DNA of 51,439 bases from an uncultured Actinomycetes bacterium (GCA_903852585.1 CAINRG010000038.1:1-51439), one strand, 5' to 3'; positions 28,319 through 37,866 are shown, counted from the first letter of the stretch. Notes: generated by a model not told the origin, from the sequence alone. Program-made: numbers and translations.

Positions 28319-29351
28319 CGGCCATTTCATGTGAAAGTTTCGCCCATTTTTCTACCAGTGTGGCCGCACTTCCTGACTCAATCGCTTGACGCGCTAAAAC
28401 TGCACCATTTGCAAACTGCTGCTCAACAGATAAATTAAAATCTGCTTTAAATGCTGCGATCGCTGAAGCGGCGTTGAGAATGACTGCATCTTTTACGGCG
28501 CTTTCTTTACCGGCAAATACCTCGCGGGCGGCGCGAACATTGAATTCTGAATCTCCCCCAACGAGCTCTGAAATGGGCGATCTCTCCATTCCTATATTTG
28601 AAGGATCAAATTTTTCAACGCTCACCTGGCCTTCGCTGACTTGATACACCGTGCTTGTTGTAGCAAGTGAAAGCTCATCAATTCCTTCATCGCCGCGAAA
28701 TACAAATCCTTCGCAACCTCGTTTTGCTAGCACCTGGGCCATGATAGGTTGGAATTTCTCTTTTGCTACACCTAGAGCTATAGCGATGGGTTTTGCTGGA
28801 TTTGCAAGTGGGCCGAGAACGTTAAAGATTGTGGGAACGCCAAGCTCTTTTCGCGCTGGCGCAGCATGTCGCAAAGCCGGATGAAATTTAGGAGCAAAAC
28901 AGAATCCAATGCCAATCTGACGAACGATTTCTGCGACTCCCTCACCATTCAGGTTGATATTGATTCCCAGAGCTTCGAGAAAATCAGCGGAGCCACATTT
29001 TGATGATGCCGCTCTACTTCCATGTTTGACAACGCGCGCCCCTGCGGCTGTAGTAACAATTGCAGACATCGTTGAGATATTGACCGTGTTATAACCATCC
29101 CCGCCTGTCCCGACGATATCTACAGCTCGGTCAGGAATTGAAATAGGTGCAGCATGTGCAAACATCTGGTCGACCATGGCTGATATTTCTGAAGCTACTT
29201 CACCTTTTGCGCTCAATTTTGTGAGGTAGTTTTTTATATCTTCTATCTCGGCCTTTCCATCCAAGATTTGACCCATCGCCCAATGAACATCGGCAACTGC
29301 TAAATCTTTTCGAGAATCAAGTTGCGAAAAAATCTGGCTCCATGAACTCAT
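28302..29351 (-). CDS. trpD: Anthranilate phosphoribosyltransferase
   Basis: 349 aa tryptophan-biosynthesis enzyme joining anthranilate to PRPP. The PRPP loop DIVGTGGDGYNTVN starts near residue 78, the second motif KHGSRAASSKCGSADFLEAL near 108, and a C-terminal GDEGIDELSL follows. I start at the ATG at 29351 because family similarity begins there; an open frame extends upstream to 29489 but that part lies across the receiver gene. No other trp gene is in the window. In mycobacteria trpD also borders ctaE. Confidence 0.95.
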   Translation of the reverse strand: MSSWSQIFSQLDSRKDLAVADVHWAMGQILDGKAEIEDIKNYLTKLSAKGEVASEISAMVDQMFAHAAPISIPDRAVDIVGTGGDGYNTVNISTMSAIVTTAAGARVVKHGSRAASSKCGSADFLEALGININLNGEGVAEIVRQIGIGFCFAPKFHPALRHAAPARKELGVPTIFNVLGPLANPAKPIAIALGVAKEKFQPIMAQVLAKRGCEGFVFRGDEGIDELSLATTSTVYQVSEGQVSVEKFDPSNIGMERSPISELVGGDSEFNVRAAREVFAGKESAVKDAVILNAASAIAAFKADFNLSVEQQFANGAVLARQAIESGSAATLVEKWAKLSHEMAAIFPA

Positions 29352-29370
29352 CGAGGAAAGGACCTCGGGA

Positions 29371-29799
29371 CTAACGAACTGCAACTGTGCGCGAGCGCAG
29401 CAGGTTGGCAGCTTTTTGGGCGAGAGTAAATGGATCAATAGGGTGAAGAAGCACATCCTCGGCGCGAGACCAAGTAGCAAGCCAGGCATCCTGAGCTCTG
29501 CCGGCTACAAGAAGAACTGGAGGGCAATTGAAAACTTCATCTTTGAGTTCGCGGGCTATGCCTATTCCGCCTTCCGGATTTGATTCTCCGTCGAGGATAA
29601 AAAGGTCAATTGCCTTCTTGGAGTCCACGTATTGACGCAGGGCAGCCCCTGTGGCGATTTCAGTAATGCGATGTTCAGGAAGGTCGGTGGCTACCTGGCG
29701 ACCAAGAGCCCCCACAATATGAGCACGTGTTGTCAGATCGCTGCTATAGACCACAATCTGTAAAGGCTTTCCCGAAAGTGCGTTCCCATCCTGACTCAT
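29371..29799 (-). CDS. Atypical response-regulator receiver-like protein
   Basis: 142 aa, close to a stand-alone CheY-like fold. Asp70 in LFILDGES is the likely phosphoacceptor. The acidic pair normally near residues 12-13 is absent (IVVYSSD instead), and the conserved Lys near the end is replaced in LLHPIDPFTL, so phosphorylation may be impaired. No output domain and no kinase gene are nearby. It lies 19 nt upstream of trpD and diverges from ctaE. It has a predicted leaderless start. Confidence 0.7.
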   Translation of the reverse strand: MSQDGNALSGKPLQIVVYSSDLTTRAHIVGALGRQVATDLPEHRITEIATGAALRQYVDSKKAIDLFILDGESNPEGGIGIARELKDEVFNCPPVLLVAGRAQDAWLATWSRAEDVLLHPIDPFTLAQKAANLLRSRTVAVR

Positions 29800-29805
29800 A
29801 TTGAA

Positions 29806-29811
29806 AGTCTA
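29806..29811 (-). promoter_or_regulatory. Predicted -10 element, leaderless receiver-trpD promoter
   Basis: Minus strand TAGACT, spacer TTCAAT (six nt), then the ATG of the receiver gene. Also likely to drive trpD. Confidence 0.5.
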
Positions 29812-29939
29812 TCCCTCCATCCTCCCAAATCGGCCCACTCTTTAAGCGTGGATTTATGCGTGACACGTCTCACCCGAACCAAGGCCTCACATGGTCATTT
29901 GGGTTCGGGAATTTGACTGCTTTCGGGAATAATCGCCTC

Positions 29940-30569
29940 GTGAGCACAACTACTGCACCCGCCCAAAACCGCGTTAACCGCCCCAATATGGTGGCCGTTG
30001 GCACCATCGTTTGGCTTTCAAGTGAATTGATGTTCTTCGCCGCACTCTTCGCCATGTACTTCACAACTCGTGCAGTGCAAGGACCTAATGTCTGGTTGGA
30101 ATCCACGGGCATGTTGAATGTGAAGTTTGCAGCAATCAACACAACTGTTCTTGTCCTCTCATCGGTGACATGCCAGTTCGGTGTTTTTGCAGCTGAACGT
30201 TTCCAACTCAAACGAAGCGCCTCTATTTTCAAATTCTCTAAGTGGGGAATGCGTGAATGGTTTGCTCTCACATTTTTAATGGGAGCCTTCTTCATCGGCG
30301 GACAGATTTACGAGTATGCAAATCTGGTCCATGAAGGGCTTTCACTCTCATCACGCGCCTATGGTTCCGTCTTCTACATCACCACCGGATTCCACGGTCT
30401 ACACGTAACTGGCGGTTTGATTGCCTTCCTTATTCTGATGGTTCGTGTGACAAAGGCTCGTCATTTCGGACATTCCCAAGCAACATCTGCAATCGTTGTT
30501 TCGTATTACTGGCACTTCGTCGATATCGTGTGGATTGCGCTCTTCTCGGCAATCTACTTGATCAAGTAA
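29940..30569 (+). CDS. ctaE: Cytochrome c oxidase subunit III
   Basis: Membrane subunit of the aa3-type terminal oxidase, about 209 aa from the GTG at 29940, with five helices. Typical motifs are [20 protein letters not shown], the REWFALTF region, YEY in [26 protein letters not shown] and [15 protein letters not shown]. The start is chosen by similarity (actinobacterial CtaE begins shortly before [10 protein letters not shown]); an in-frame ATG at 29856 would add 28 residues. It begins a rightward ctaE-qcrC-qcrA-qcrB operon. Confidence 0.95.
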   Translation: MSTTTAPAQNRVNRPNMVAVGTIVWLSSELMFFAALFAMYFTTRAVQGPNVWLESTGMLNVKFAAINTTVLVLSSVTCQFGVFAAERFQLKRSASIFKFSKWGMREWFALTFLMGAFFIGGQIYEYANLVHEGLSLSSRAYGSVFYITTGFHGLHVTGGLIAFLILMVRVTKARHFGHSQATSAIVVSYYWHFVDIVWIALFSAIYLIK

Positions 30570-30585
30570 CTGGAGCAGAAACTCA

Positions 30586-31398
30586 ATGACATTCTCGTCA
30601 CCACTTTCCACGGTAAGTAAATACCGCCGCCACAAGTACGCAGGTCCAGTTCTTGTCGTCGCCGCTTTGCTCACGATTGGGTCTGCATTTTCTATTGCAT
30701 CCGCTTTGCCGAGTGCAACAAAGATGACTGCCGCAGCAACTACTACTCAAATTGCTGAAGGAAAGAAGATTTTCGCAGCAGGCTGCTCCTCATGTCATGG
30801 CTTGAACGCTGAAGGAAGCTCTATCGCGCCAGCACTTATCGGCGTTGGCGGGGCATCCGTAGATTTCCAAGTTGGTACAGGTCGTATGCCAATGGCAGAT
30901 ATGAGTCAACAAGCACAACGTAAGCGTCCGGTGTACAACGCCGAACAAACTGCAGCTCTTGCAGCATATGTTTCTTCTCTTGCGCCGGGGCCAAGTGCTG
31001 TAGATGGTGCAAACCTGAATTACGAGCGCGATGGAAACACTGCTCAAGGTGGAGAACTTTTCCGCACAAACTGCGCAATGTGCCACAACTTCGCAGCTCA
31101 AGGTGGTGCGCTCTCTCAAGGCAAGTACGCCCCAACGCTTATGGGCGTCGAACCAAAATATATGTACGAAGCCATGATTACAGGTCCACAATCCATGCCA
31201 AAGTTTTCTGACAAAACAATCACACCTGCTGAAAAGCTCTCCATCATAAAATGGATTAAGGCTGCTCAGAATGAACCATCTCTGGGTGGTGCAACAACAG
31301 GTCGTGTGGGTCCTGTGACAGAAGGTTTGCTTGCATGGTTGCTCGGTTTGGGTTCACTTATTGGCATAGCCGTGTGGCTTGCAACGAAGGCGAGATAA
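30586..31398 (+). CDS. qcrC: Di-heme cytochrome c subunit of bcc complex
   Basis: 270 aa membrane-anchored cytochrome cc of the actinobacterial bc1 (bcc) complex. There is an N-terminal membrane helix (about 20-42), two covalent heme sites CSSCH (67-71) and CAMCH (163-167), and a C-terminal helix (about 245-266). Having two hemes replaces the soluble cytochrome c, so electrons pass directly to the aa3 oxidase in a supercomplex (established for actinobacteria). It lies 16 nt after ctaE. Confidence 0.97.
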   Translation: MTFSSPLSTVSKYRRHKYAGPVLVVAALLTIGSAFSIASALPSATKMTAAATTTQIAEGKKIFAAGCSSCHGLNAEGSSIAPALIGVGGASVDFQVGTGRMPMADMSQQAQRKRPVYNAEQTAALAAYVSSLAPGPSAVDGANLNYERDGNTAQGGELFRTNCAMCHNFAAQGGALSQGKYAPTLMGVEPKYMYEAMITGPQSMPKFSDKTITPAEKLSIIKWIKAAQNEPSLGGATTGRVGPVTEGLLAWLLGLGSLIGIAVWLATKAR

Positions 31399-31401
31399 GT
31401 C

Positions 31402-32394
31402 ATGAATAACATTGAGAAGTTTCAAGACCCTGGTCTTCCAGAACATATTCACCGCAAGGCAGATCATGATGAGGGCGCTGCAAAGAAGGCAGAGCGACAA
31501 GTAGCGATTCTCTTTTTGTTCTCAGCTCTCGGAACAGTTCTTGCCATCACCTCATACATTTTCATCCCAAATAACATTGTCATCTTTATCCCTATCATGG
31601 GCGATCAAGTTGCATCACAACTCTTCCTTGGCCTTGGAATTGCAATGGCAACCTTCTTCCTTGGAATGGGTGCGGTTCATTGGGCAAAGACACTTATGCC
31701 AGATACTGAAGTTATCGCCGAACGCCACGAATTTAGATCTGAAGAAGTAGATCGTGATGCATTTGTTGCAACCGTTAAGGAACAAGGTGGCGCTGCCGGG
31801 TTGGGCCGTCGCACCCTCATCAAGCGTTCACTTGGACTTGCTGGTGCCCTTGCTGCCCTCACTCCAATCGTGATGCTTCGCGATCTTGGTCCACAACCAA
31901 AAAAACAGCTCAACACAACCAGCTGGGAGTCAGGAACTCGCCTAGTCACAGATCCAGGCGATCGTCCTATTAAGCCATCTGATCTTGAAGTAGGCGCTGT
32001 TGCTCAAGTTCTCCCAGCTCTCAAAGCTGGAGAAGAGCGAACACTTGAAAATGTTGGAAAAGATGCAGTTCTTCTCATTCGCCTCAATCCAAATGAATTT
32101 AATTTGGATTCCGAGCGCCTCTCATGGACTCACGATGGCATCATCGCTTTCTCCAAGATTTGCTCCCATATGGGCTGCGCTGTTGCCCTCTATGAGCAGC
32201 AGACGAAGCACCTTCTATGCCCTTGCCACCAATCAACATTCGATGTGACTCGCGCTGCAAAGGTTATTTTTGGACCAGCAGCCCGACCATTGCCGCAACT
32301 TGCAATCACCATTGATAGCGAAGGTTATTTGATCGCTAAGCAACCATTTACTGAACCTGTTGGACCTAGCTTCTGGGAGCGTAACTCTAAATGA
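31402..32394 (+). CDS. qcrA: Rieske iron-sulfur subunit of bcc complex
   Basis: 330 aa. Three N-terminal membrane helices (about 33-56, 68-95 and 141-160), as in actinobacterial QcrA, where canonical Rieske proteins have one. The twin-arginine-like GRRTLIKRSLGLAG precedes the third helix. The [2Fe-2S] motif is Cys254-Ser-His256 with Cys259, and CPCHQS with Cys273, Cys275 and His276. It accepts electrons from menaquinol at the QcrB site. It overlaps qcrB by 4 nt and starts 3 nt after qcrC. Confidence 0.97.
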   Translation: MNNIEKFQDPGLPEHIHRKADHDEGAAKKAERQVAILFLFSALGTVLAITSYIFIPNNIVIFIPIMGDQVASQLFLGLGIAMATFFLGMGAVHWAKTLMPDTEVIAERHEFRSEEVDRDAFVATVKEQGGAAGLGRRTLIKRSLGLAGALAALTPIVMLRDLGPQPKKQLNTTSWESGTRLVTDPGDRPIKPSDLEVGAVAQVLPALKAGEERTLENVGKDAVLLIRLNPNEFNLDSERLSWTHDGIIAFSKICSHMGCAVALYEQQTKHLLCPCHQSTFDVTRAAKVIFGPAARPLPQLAITIDSEGYLIAKQPFTEPVGPSFWERNSK

Positions 32395-33983
32395 GCCAAA
32401 AAGAACGTATTGCTGGTGGCGTAGCTAACTACGTCGACGAACGCACGGGTGCTGCCAAATGGCTGAATAAGAATCTGAAAAAGGTATTCCCAGACCATTG
32501 GTCCTTCATGTTGGGTGAGGTTGCGCTCTACTCATTCATCATTTTGTTGCTCTCTGGAACATTTCTAACATTCTGGTTTGATCCATCACAACGTGATGTC
32601 ATCTATAACGGTTCATACCAACCGCTGCAGCATGTCCAAATGTCCGCTGCATACGCATCGACCCTGCACATCTCATTTGATGTTCGTGGCGGTTTGCTGA
32701 TGCGTCAGATTCACCACTGGGCTGCTTTGCTCTTTATGGCATCCATCATCGCCCACCTTCTACGCGTATTCTTCACAGGCGCATTTCGCAAGCCACGTGA
32801 AGCAAACTGGTTGATTGGTGTTGGACTAGTAACACTGGGAATTGTTGAAGGATTTTTGGGGTACTCACTTCCTGATGACTTGCTTTCAGGTACAGGTATT
32901 CGTATCGCTGAAGCAATTCTTCAGGCCATCCCAGTCGTTGGTTCATACATCGCCTTCTTTGCATTCGGTGGAGCATTTCCAGGGCACGTATTTATTCCAC
33001 GCATTTACACCGTCCACGTCTTGTTGCTACCCGGTGCATTTCTCGCGTTGATCACAATTCACTTGATGCTCGTTTGGTACCAGAAGCACACTCAATACCC
33101 TGGCCCAGGCCGCACAGAGAAGAATGTTGTTGGATACCCATTAATGCCTGTGTACATGGCAAAAGCTGGCGGTTTCTTTGGAATCGTTTTCGGAATAACA
33201 GCGTTTCTTGGCGCAGTTGCTTCCATTAACCCGATCTGGCTCTACGGTCCATATACACCTGGACAAATTTCTGCCGGCTCACAACCTGACTTCTACATGG
33301 GTTGGCTCGACGGGCTTGTCCGCATGTCTCCCCCGCTTGAAACTCATGCATTCGGACACACAATCTCATGGAATATTTTGATTCCAGGTTTGATTGTTCC
33401 AGGCATTCTCTTCACGGGAATGGCCCTGTATCCATTTATCGAAAGTTGGATATCTGGAGATAAGAAGGAACACCATCTTCTTGATCGTCCTCGAAATGTC
33501 CCAAATCGCACAGCTCTCGGTGCGATGTCATTAACATTTATGATGGTTTCACTCATCAACGGTGGAAATGACTTAATTGCGACGCACTTCCATATGTCGA
33601 TCAATCAGATTATGTGGATGTCTCGTATTGGAATTTTCGTACTGCCTCCACTCGCATTTGTAATCACAAAGCGCATCTGCCTCTCCTTACAGCGCGCTGA
33701 TCGTGATCTTGTATTACACGGACGCGAAACAGGTCGTCTTGTGATGTTGCCACATGGTGAATTCGTCGAAGTTCACGAACCAATCTCCCCTGAAAAGGCA
33801 TGGACATTAACTTCACATATTCAACCTCAGGCTTTAAGTACTGCTACCGAAGATGCAAATGGAGTGGCAAAACCAAAAGCGCTTGTAAACAAGCTCCGTT
33901 CTCGCATGAGCGCGGCAAACGCCGAGCAAATGCCCGCAGCAACTGCCACTGAAGCACAAGAACTAGAAGGCGGCCACCACTGA
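32391..33983 (+). CDS. qcrB: Cytochrome b subunit of bcc complex
   Basis: 530 aa menaquinol-oxidising cytochrome b. Eight helices with heme-binding histidines in RQIHHWAALLF and similar paired positions, the quinol-site motif region around NPIWLYGPYTPGQ and PDFYMGWLDGLVRMSPP, and a long hydrophilic C-terminal extension (about 450-530) typical of actinobacteria. The ATG overlaps the end of qcrA. Its stop TGA is fused with the presumed non-AUG start of the acetyltransferase gene downstream. Confidence 0.97.
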   Translation: MSQKERIAGGVANYVDERTGAAKWLNKNLKKVFPDHWSFMLGEVALYSFIILLLSGTFLTFWFDPSQRDVIYNGSYQPLQHVQMSAAYASTLHISFDVRGGLLMRQIHHWAALLFMASIIAHLLRVFFTGAFRKPREANWLIGVGLVTLGIVEGFLGYSLPDDLLSGTGIRIAEAILQAIPVVGSYIAFFAFGGAFPGHVFIPRIYTVHVLLLPGAFLALITIHLMLVWYQKHTQYPGPGRTEKNVVGYPLMPVYMAKAGGFFGIVFGITAFLGAVASINPIWLYGPYTPGQISAGSQPDFYMGWLDGLVRMSPPLETHAFGHTISWNILIPGLIVPGILFTGMALYPFIESWISGDKKEHHLLDRPRNVPNRTALGAMSLTFMMVSLINGGNDLIATHFHMSINQIMWMSRIGIFVLPPLAFVITKRICLSLQRADRDLVLHGRETGRLVMLPHGEFVEVHEPISPEKAWTLTSHIQPQALSTATEDANGVAKPKALVNKLRSRMSAANAEQMPAATATEAQELEGGHH

Positions 33984-34453
33984 TTCGTTCGGCACATGAG
34001 GGCGATATTGCTGAGATCATCTCTCTCATCCACGAACTTGCTGAGTATGAAAAGGCCCCTGAAGAGGCAGTAGCAACACCCGAGCAACTTCGTGTGGCTC
34101 TTTTTGGCGACTCCCCCAAAGTCTTCTGCGAGATTGTGGAGATCAATGGCGAAATTGCTGGATGTGCCATCTGGTTTCTCAATTTTTCAACTTGGCAGGG
34201 AAAGCATGGCATCTACCTTGAAGATCTCTATATCCGCCCCCAATATCGCGGTCAAGGTTGGGGTAAAAAGCTCCTTCAACATCTTGCTGCAAAATGTGTC
34301 GCCCAAGATTGGGGTCGATTCCAGTGGTGGGTTCTGGATTGGAATGAACCTTCCATCGAATTCTATAAATCCTTGGGTGCAGTTGCTATGGATGAATGGA
34401 CTGTCTACCGTGTCAGCGGTGAAGCCTTAAATAAACTCGGAAAGAACGTCTAG
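33983..34453 (+). CDS. GNAT acetyltransferase with non-AUG start
   Basis: About 156 aa N-acetyltransferase. Acetyl-CoA binding motif A is YIRPQYRGQGWGKKLLQHL, and the GNAT N-terminus reads IRSAHEGDIAEIISLIHELA. That conserved N-terminus lies upstream of the first usual start (GTG at 34094) and begins exactly at the qcrB stop: TGATT, where ATT takes the place of ATG. CTG at 33980 is the other option, and no ATG, GTG or TTG occurs back to the in-frame stop at 33950. AGAAGGCGG just upstream could serve as a Shine-Dalgarno. The substrate is unknown. Confidence 0.75.
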   Translation: MRSAHEGDIAEIISLIHELAEYEKAPEEAVATPEQLRVALFGDSPKVFCEIVEINGEIAGCAIWFLNFSTWQGKHGIYLEDLYIRPQYRGQGWGKKLLQHLAAKCVAQDWGRFQWWVLDWNEPSIEFYKSLGAVAMDEWTVYRVSGEALNKLGKNV

Positions 34454-34489
34454 TCGGCGAGCAGCTGGCGAGCAGCGAGTTACTAAGAC

Positions 34490-35014
34490 TCAGGCCAAAT
34501 CTTTGTAATAGAAAGTAGTTGGTCGTAACTCTCCATTGGGTAGAGCTGAGTGCCCCGGCATTGTTCCCAAAGGGATCCATCCCTGGCTTTGATACAGGTA
34601 ATCAGCGCCTGACTCGGTTTCGGTATCCAAAATCAAAAGTGTTCGACCGCTCATGCGTGCTTCCATTTCAGCAATTGCGAGAAGCTTTTTCGCGATTCCC
34701 ATTCCCCGCATGTCGCTTCGAACAATCAATTTCTTCACTTGCGCCCGATGAAGGGCATTCGGGTTGGATTCATTCTGTAGAACAACCACTCCTACAATTT
34801 CTCGCCCTTCGAGGGCATAAATAATTTTTGCACTCCCTTGTGCAACATGGGAGAGAACTTTCGACCAGAAACTTTCAAGTTGTGACATGGGAGTTTCAAG
34901 CAAATACCCCATGGAGGCACCCTCTTGAACAGCCTCAAAGAGAAGTTGGGCAAAGGGAAGAGAAAAGTCCTCAAGCTCTTCAATGGAAGAGTTGAGGACT
35001 TTACATTCAATCAT
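34490..35014 (-). CDS. GNAT acetyltransferase
   Basis: 174 aa N-acetyltransferase. Motif A is LIVRSDMRGMGIAKKLLAIAE (about 111-131), and the C-terminal part has LDTETESGADYLYQSQGWIPLG, a layout seen in many small-molecule acetyltransferases. The substrate is unknown. It starts in a TAATG overlap with ctaF, so it is translated with the oxidase genes. It is convergent with the other GNAT gene, which ends 37 nt away, and unlike that one in sequence. Confidence 0.88.
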   Translation of the reverse strand: MIECKVLNSSIEELEDFSLPFAQLLFEAVQEGASMGYLLETPMSQLESFWSKVLSHVAQGSAKIIYALEGREIVGVVVLQNESNPNALHRAQVKKLIVRSDMRGMGIAKKLLAIAEMEARMSGRTLLILDTETESGADYLYQSQGWIPLGTMPGHSALPNGELRPTTFYYKDLA

Positions 35015-35424
35015 TAATGATGTGCTGAACCAGCAGGGAGGGGCTTCTCGTATTCAAGAACAAATCCGAAAATGCTGATAATCAACCCACCGACAGCAAT
35101 CAGTGTCAACCACCAACCGATAAGAAGGCCAAGTCCTGCCGCACACGCCGAGAGTGCAAGAGGTAGAGGCCACCAAGAATGAGGCGAGAAGAAGCCCATC
35201 TCTCCTGCAGAGTCGGCAATATCTCCCTCGAGATTATCTTCAGGAAGTACACCATTTGTGCGCTTGGAGATGAACCACAAGTAAAAACCGATAAGGCCAG
35301 CAAGACCACCACTCAGGAAGATAGCGGTGATGCCAAGCGCTTCTCCGCCAACTTGCCAATAAATGACGGTCATCAAGAAATAGAAGGCAGCAAGGCCACC
35401 AAATAGTTTCCAACCAGCTTTCAT
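35014..35424 (-). CDS. ctaF: Cytochrome c oxidase subunit IV
   Basis: 136 aa, four membrane helices, the actinobacterial CtaF of the aa3 oxidase. The N-terminus MKAGWKLFGGLAAFYFLM, the loop GEMGFFSPHSWWPLPLA and the final FGFVLEYEKPLPAG are characteristic. It probably supports supercomplex assembly (family knowledge). It lies 22 nt after ctaD and overlaps the downstream GNAT gene by one nt. Confidence 0.95.
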   Translation of the reverse strand: MKAGWKLFGGLAAFYFLMTVIYWQVGGEALGITAIFLSGGLAGLIGFYLWFISKRTNGVLPEDNLEGDIADSAGEMGFFSPHSWWPLPLALSACAAGLGLLIGWWLTLIAVGGLIISIFGFVLEYEKPLPAGSAHH

Positions 35425-35446
35425 ATTTTTACCTAGCCTTTAACCG

Positions 35447-37111
35447 TTAGTGAAGCTTCTCAGTGTGAATATCTGGGTGGTGCAGATCAAATGCTGGGCG
35501 TTCTGAACGAATGCGAGGCATTGAAAGGAAGTTGTGACGAGGTGGAGGACACGATGTCGCCCATTCCAACGAAGCCCCATAACCCCATGGATCATCGACT
35601 GTGACTTTTGGAGAGTTTCGTGAGATCCAGATATTTATGAAGAAAGGAATCATGGAAAGAGCAAGGAGAACTGATCCCACAGTTGAGACTTCATTCATCC
35701 ATGTGAATCCATCGGTTGGGAGGTAGTCAGCATAACGACGAGGGAATCCTTTGATTCCAAGCCAATGTTGTACCAAGAATGTCATGTGGAACCCAAAGAA
35801 GAGTGTCCAGAAGTGGACCTTTCCAAGGCGATCGTTGAGCATGTGTCCGGTGAACTTTGGCCACCAGAAGTAGAACCCTCCGAACATCGCAAATACGACT
35901 GTTCCGAAGAGGACGTAATGGAAGTGAGCTACAACAAAGTATGACGCCGATACTGCAAAATCCATTGGTGGTGAAGCCAAGATGATTCCGGTAAGGCCGC
36001 CAAAGAGGAATGTAATGAGGAATCCCAAGATAAAGAGCATTGGGGTTTCAAAAGTCAGAGCCCCGCGCCACATTGTGCCAATCCAGTTGAAGAACTTCAC
36101 GCCGGTTGGAACACCGATGAGAAATGTCATAAACGAGAAGAATGGAAGCAATACCTGTCCGCTAGCAAACATATGGTGAGCCCATACCGATACAGATAGC
36201 GCTGAAATTGCAATCGTTGCTGCAATCAATCCCTTGTAGCCAAAGACAGGCTTTCGAGAAAAGACGGGAAGAATTTCTGTAGCAATACCAAAGAATGGAA
36301 GAGCCAAGATATATACCTCAGGGTGTCCAAAGAACCAGAAGAGGTGTTGCCACAACATCGCTCCGCCATTTGCGGGATCAAATAGATGAGACCCAAAGAG
36401 GCGATCTGATTCCAATCCAAGGAAAGCAGCTGCCAAAGGTGGGAATGCAAGAAGAACGAGGATCGATGTTAATAGAACGTTCCATGTGAAGATCGACATA
36501 CGAAACATCGTCATTCCAGGTGCGCGCATTGTGAAGATGGTTGTAATGAAATTGACGCCTGAAAGAATTGTTCCGATACCACCGAGTGCAAGACCGATAA
36601 TCCACAAATCTCCACCCACGCCTGGTGAGTATTGAGAGTTAGCAAGAGGAGCGTATGCAGTCCATCCAAATGATGCTGCGCCGCCAGGGCTGAGGAAACC
36701 GGCGAACGCCATCAGGCCACCAAAGAGATACATCCAATAAGAGAACATATTCAAACGTGGGAATGAAACGTCTGCGGCTCCGATTTGCAGAGGCATGATG
36801 ACATTTGCGAAACCAACAAAGAGCGGAGTTGCAAACATCAAAAGCATGATGGTTCCGTGCATAGTGAAAATCTGGTTGTACTGCTCCATGCTGAAGAATT
36901 GAAGACCAGGGGCTGTTAATTCGCTGCGCAACATCAACGCAAGAATTCCGCCGATGATGAACCACGAGAATGAGGTGATGAGATACATGTAGCCGATTGT
37001 TTTATGATCGGTTGAGGTTACCCACTTTACAAAAAGGCGACCTTTGCTCTCTTTGCGTGTTCCACCAGCCGAATATGACGGTGCAAGAGTTGGCTCTGCG
37101 AACGTTGTCAT
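35447..37111 (-). CDS. ctaD: Cytochrome c oxidase subunit I
   Basis: 554 aa heme-copper oxidase catalytic subunit. CuB ligands and cross-linked tyrosine: HPEVY (His263 to Tyr267), WAHHMF (His312-313). Heme ligands: His85, and HFHYV (396, 398). Proton-channel residues of an A1-type enzyme are visible: Asp114 in [11 protein letters not shown], Glu265 and Lys339 in PTGVKFFNW. The C-terminal extension is short. The start lies two nt after the ctaC stop. It reduces oxygen to water and pumps protons. Confidence 0.98.
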   Translation of the reverse strand: MTTFAEPTLAPSYSAGGTRKESKGRLFVKWVTSTDHKTIGYMYLITSFSWFIIGGILALMLRSELTAPGLQFFSMEQYNQIFTMHGTIMLLMFATPLFVGFANVIMPLQIGAADVSFPRLNMFSYWMYLFGGLMAFAGFLSPGGAASFGWTAYAPLANSQYSPGVGGDLWIIGLALGGIGTILSGVNFITTIFTMRAPGMTMFRMSIFTWNVLLTSILVLLAFPPLAAAFLGLESDRLFGSHLFDPANGGAMLWQHLFWFFGHPEVYILALPFFGIATEILPVFSRKPVFGYKGLIAATIAISALSVSVWAHHMFASGQVLLPFFSFMTFLIGVPTGVKFFNWIGTMWRGALTFETPMLFILGFLITFLFGGLTGIILASPPMDFAVSASYFVVAHFHYVLFGTVVFAMFGGFYFWWPKFTGHMLNDRLGKVHFWTLFFGFHMTFLVQHWLGIKGFPRRYADYLPTDGFTWMNEVSTVGSVLLALSMIPFFINIWISRNSPKVTVDDPWGYGASLEWATSCPPPRHNFLSMPRIRSERPAFDLHHPDIHTEKLH

Positions 37112-37113
37112 TT

Positions 37114-37860
37114 TTATGCCACCTTCACTGAGTTGATGTAAGCCTGATAATCAGCAGGTGAAACGACCTTCACCTTGAAAAGCATTTGGGAGTGTGCCCG
37201 GCCGCAGAGGATGTTGCATCGACCAGGGAATTCTCCGAGTTTGTTAGCAGTAAATTCGAGATGGTTTGTTACACCCGGGAGCGTTTGCATTTGGATCATA
37301 AATTCAGGAATCCAGAATCCGTGGACAACATCATTGGATGTAAGAGAGAAACGAACTTTTTCACCAAGTGGCAAAACAAGCGTTGGGGCCGCATCTGGCG
37401 TGCCGGTCACCGTTGGCTTAGCTGCGGCATCATCATAGGTAAATTGCCACGACCATTGAATTGCATTGACTTCGATGCTGTGTTGAGCAGGACTCTTATC
37501 AATGTGTGTGATCTTTGATTCAGCCTTCGCTGTGTAGAAAAAGAGAACCGCAACGATGATAAATGGAATCACTGTGTATGCAATTTCGACGGGAACGTTG
37601 TATTGAGTTTGGCGTGGGAACTCTTCACTCTTTTTACGATGTAAAAAGACAGGCCAAAGAATCAAAATCAGCGTAAAGACTCCTACGACACCTGCGGCGA
37701 TCCATGCCCAAATCCACAAAGTGTGAGAATTTTGGTTGACAGAGGATGCATCGGGAGAGAAGCCACCTGAAGCAAAAGATGTACTTTCCGAGACCAGAGT
37801 TGCTACCGAAAGTGTGCCGATAGCAAGCAAGGATTTGAGGGCTTTGGGAGTGCGGCGCAT
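37114..37860 (-). CDS. ctaC: Cytochrome c oxidase subunit II
   Basis: 248 aa CuA-bearing subunit. A signal peptide-like N-terminus (about 5-32) is followed by two membrane helices (about 47-73 and 93-112). CuA residues are His180 in DVVHGFWIP, Cys215, Cys219, His223 and Met226 in [13 protein letters not shown]. The residue between the cysteines that is normally Glu is Ile217, so the side-chain carboxylate is lost. The ATG at 37860 is chosen over an open frame to 37908 because TATCCT lies exactly six nt upstream, giving a leaderless transcript. Confidence 0.96.
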   Translation of the reverse strand: MRRTPKALKSLLAIGTLSVATLVSESTSFASGGFSPDASSVNQNSHTLWIWAWIAAGVVGVFTLILILWPVFLHRKKSEEFPRQTQYNVPVEIAYTVIPFIIVAVLFFYTAKAESKITHIDKSPAQHSIEVNAIQWSWQFTYDDAAAKPTVTGTPDAAPTLVLPLGEKVRFSLTSNDVVHGFWIPEFMIQMQTLPGVTNHLEFTANKLGEFPGRCNILCGRAHSQMLFKVKVVSPADYQAYINSVKVA

Positions 37861-37866
37861 GGGCCA

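Noticed and set aside
29856-29939. 28-residue longer ctaE from ATG 29856
   Set aside because: Not certain, but family members begin close to the GTG at 29940 and neither site has a strong ribosome signal.
34457-34480. Direct repeat GGCGAGCAGC, twice, between the two GNAT genes
   Set aside because: Two short copies in a 36-nt gap between convergent genes; no stem with a U-run, so not called as terminator or site.
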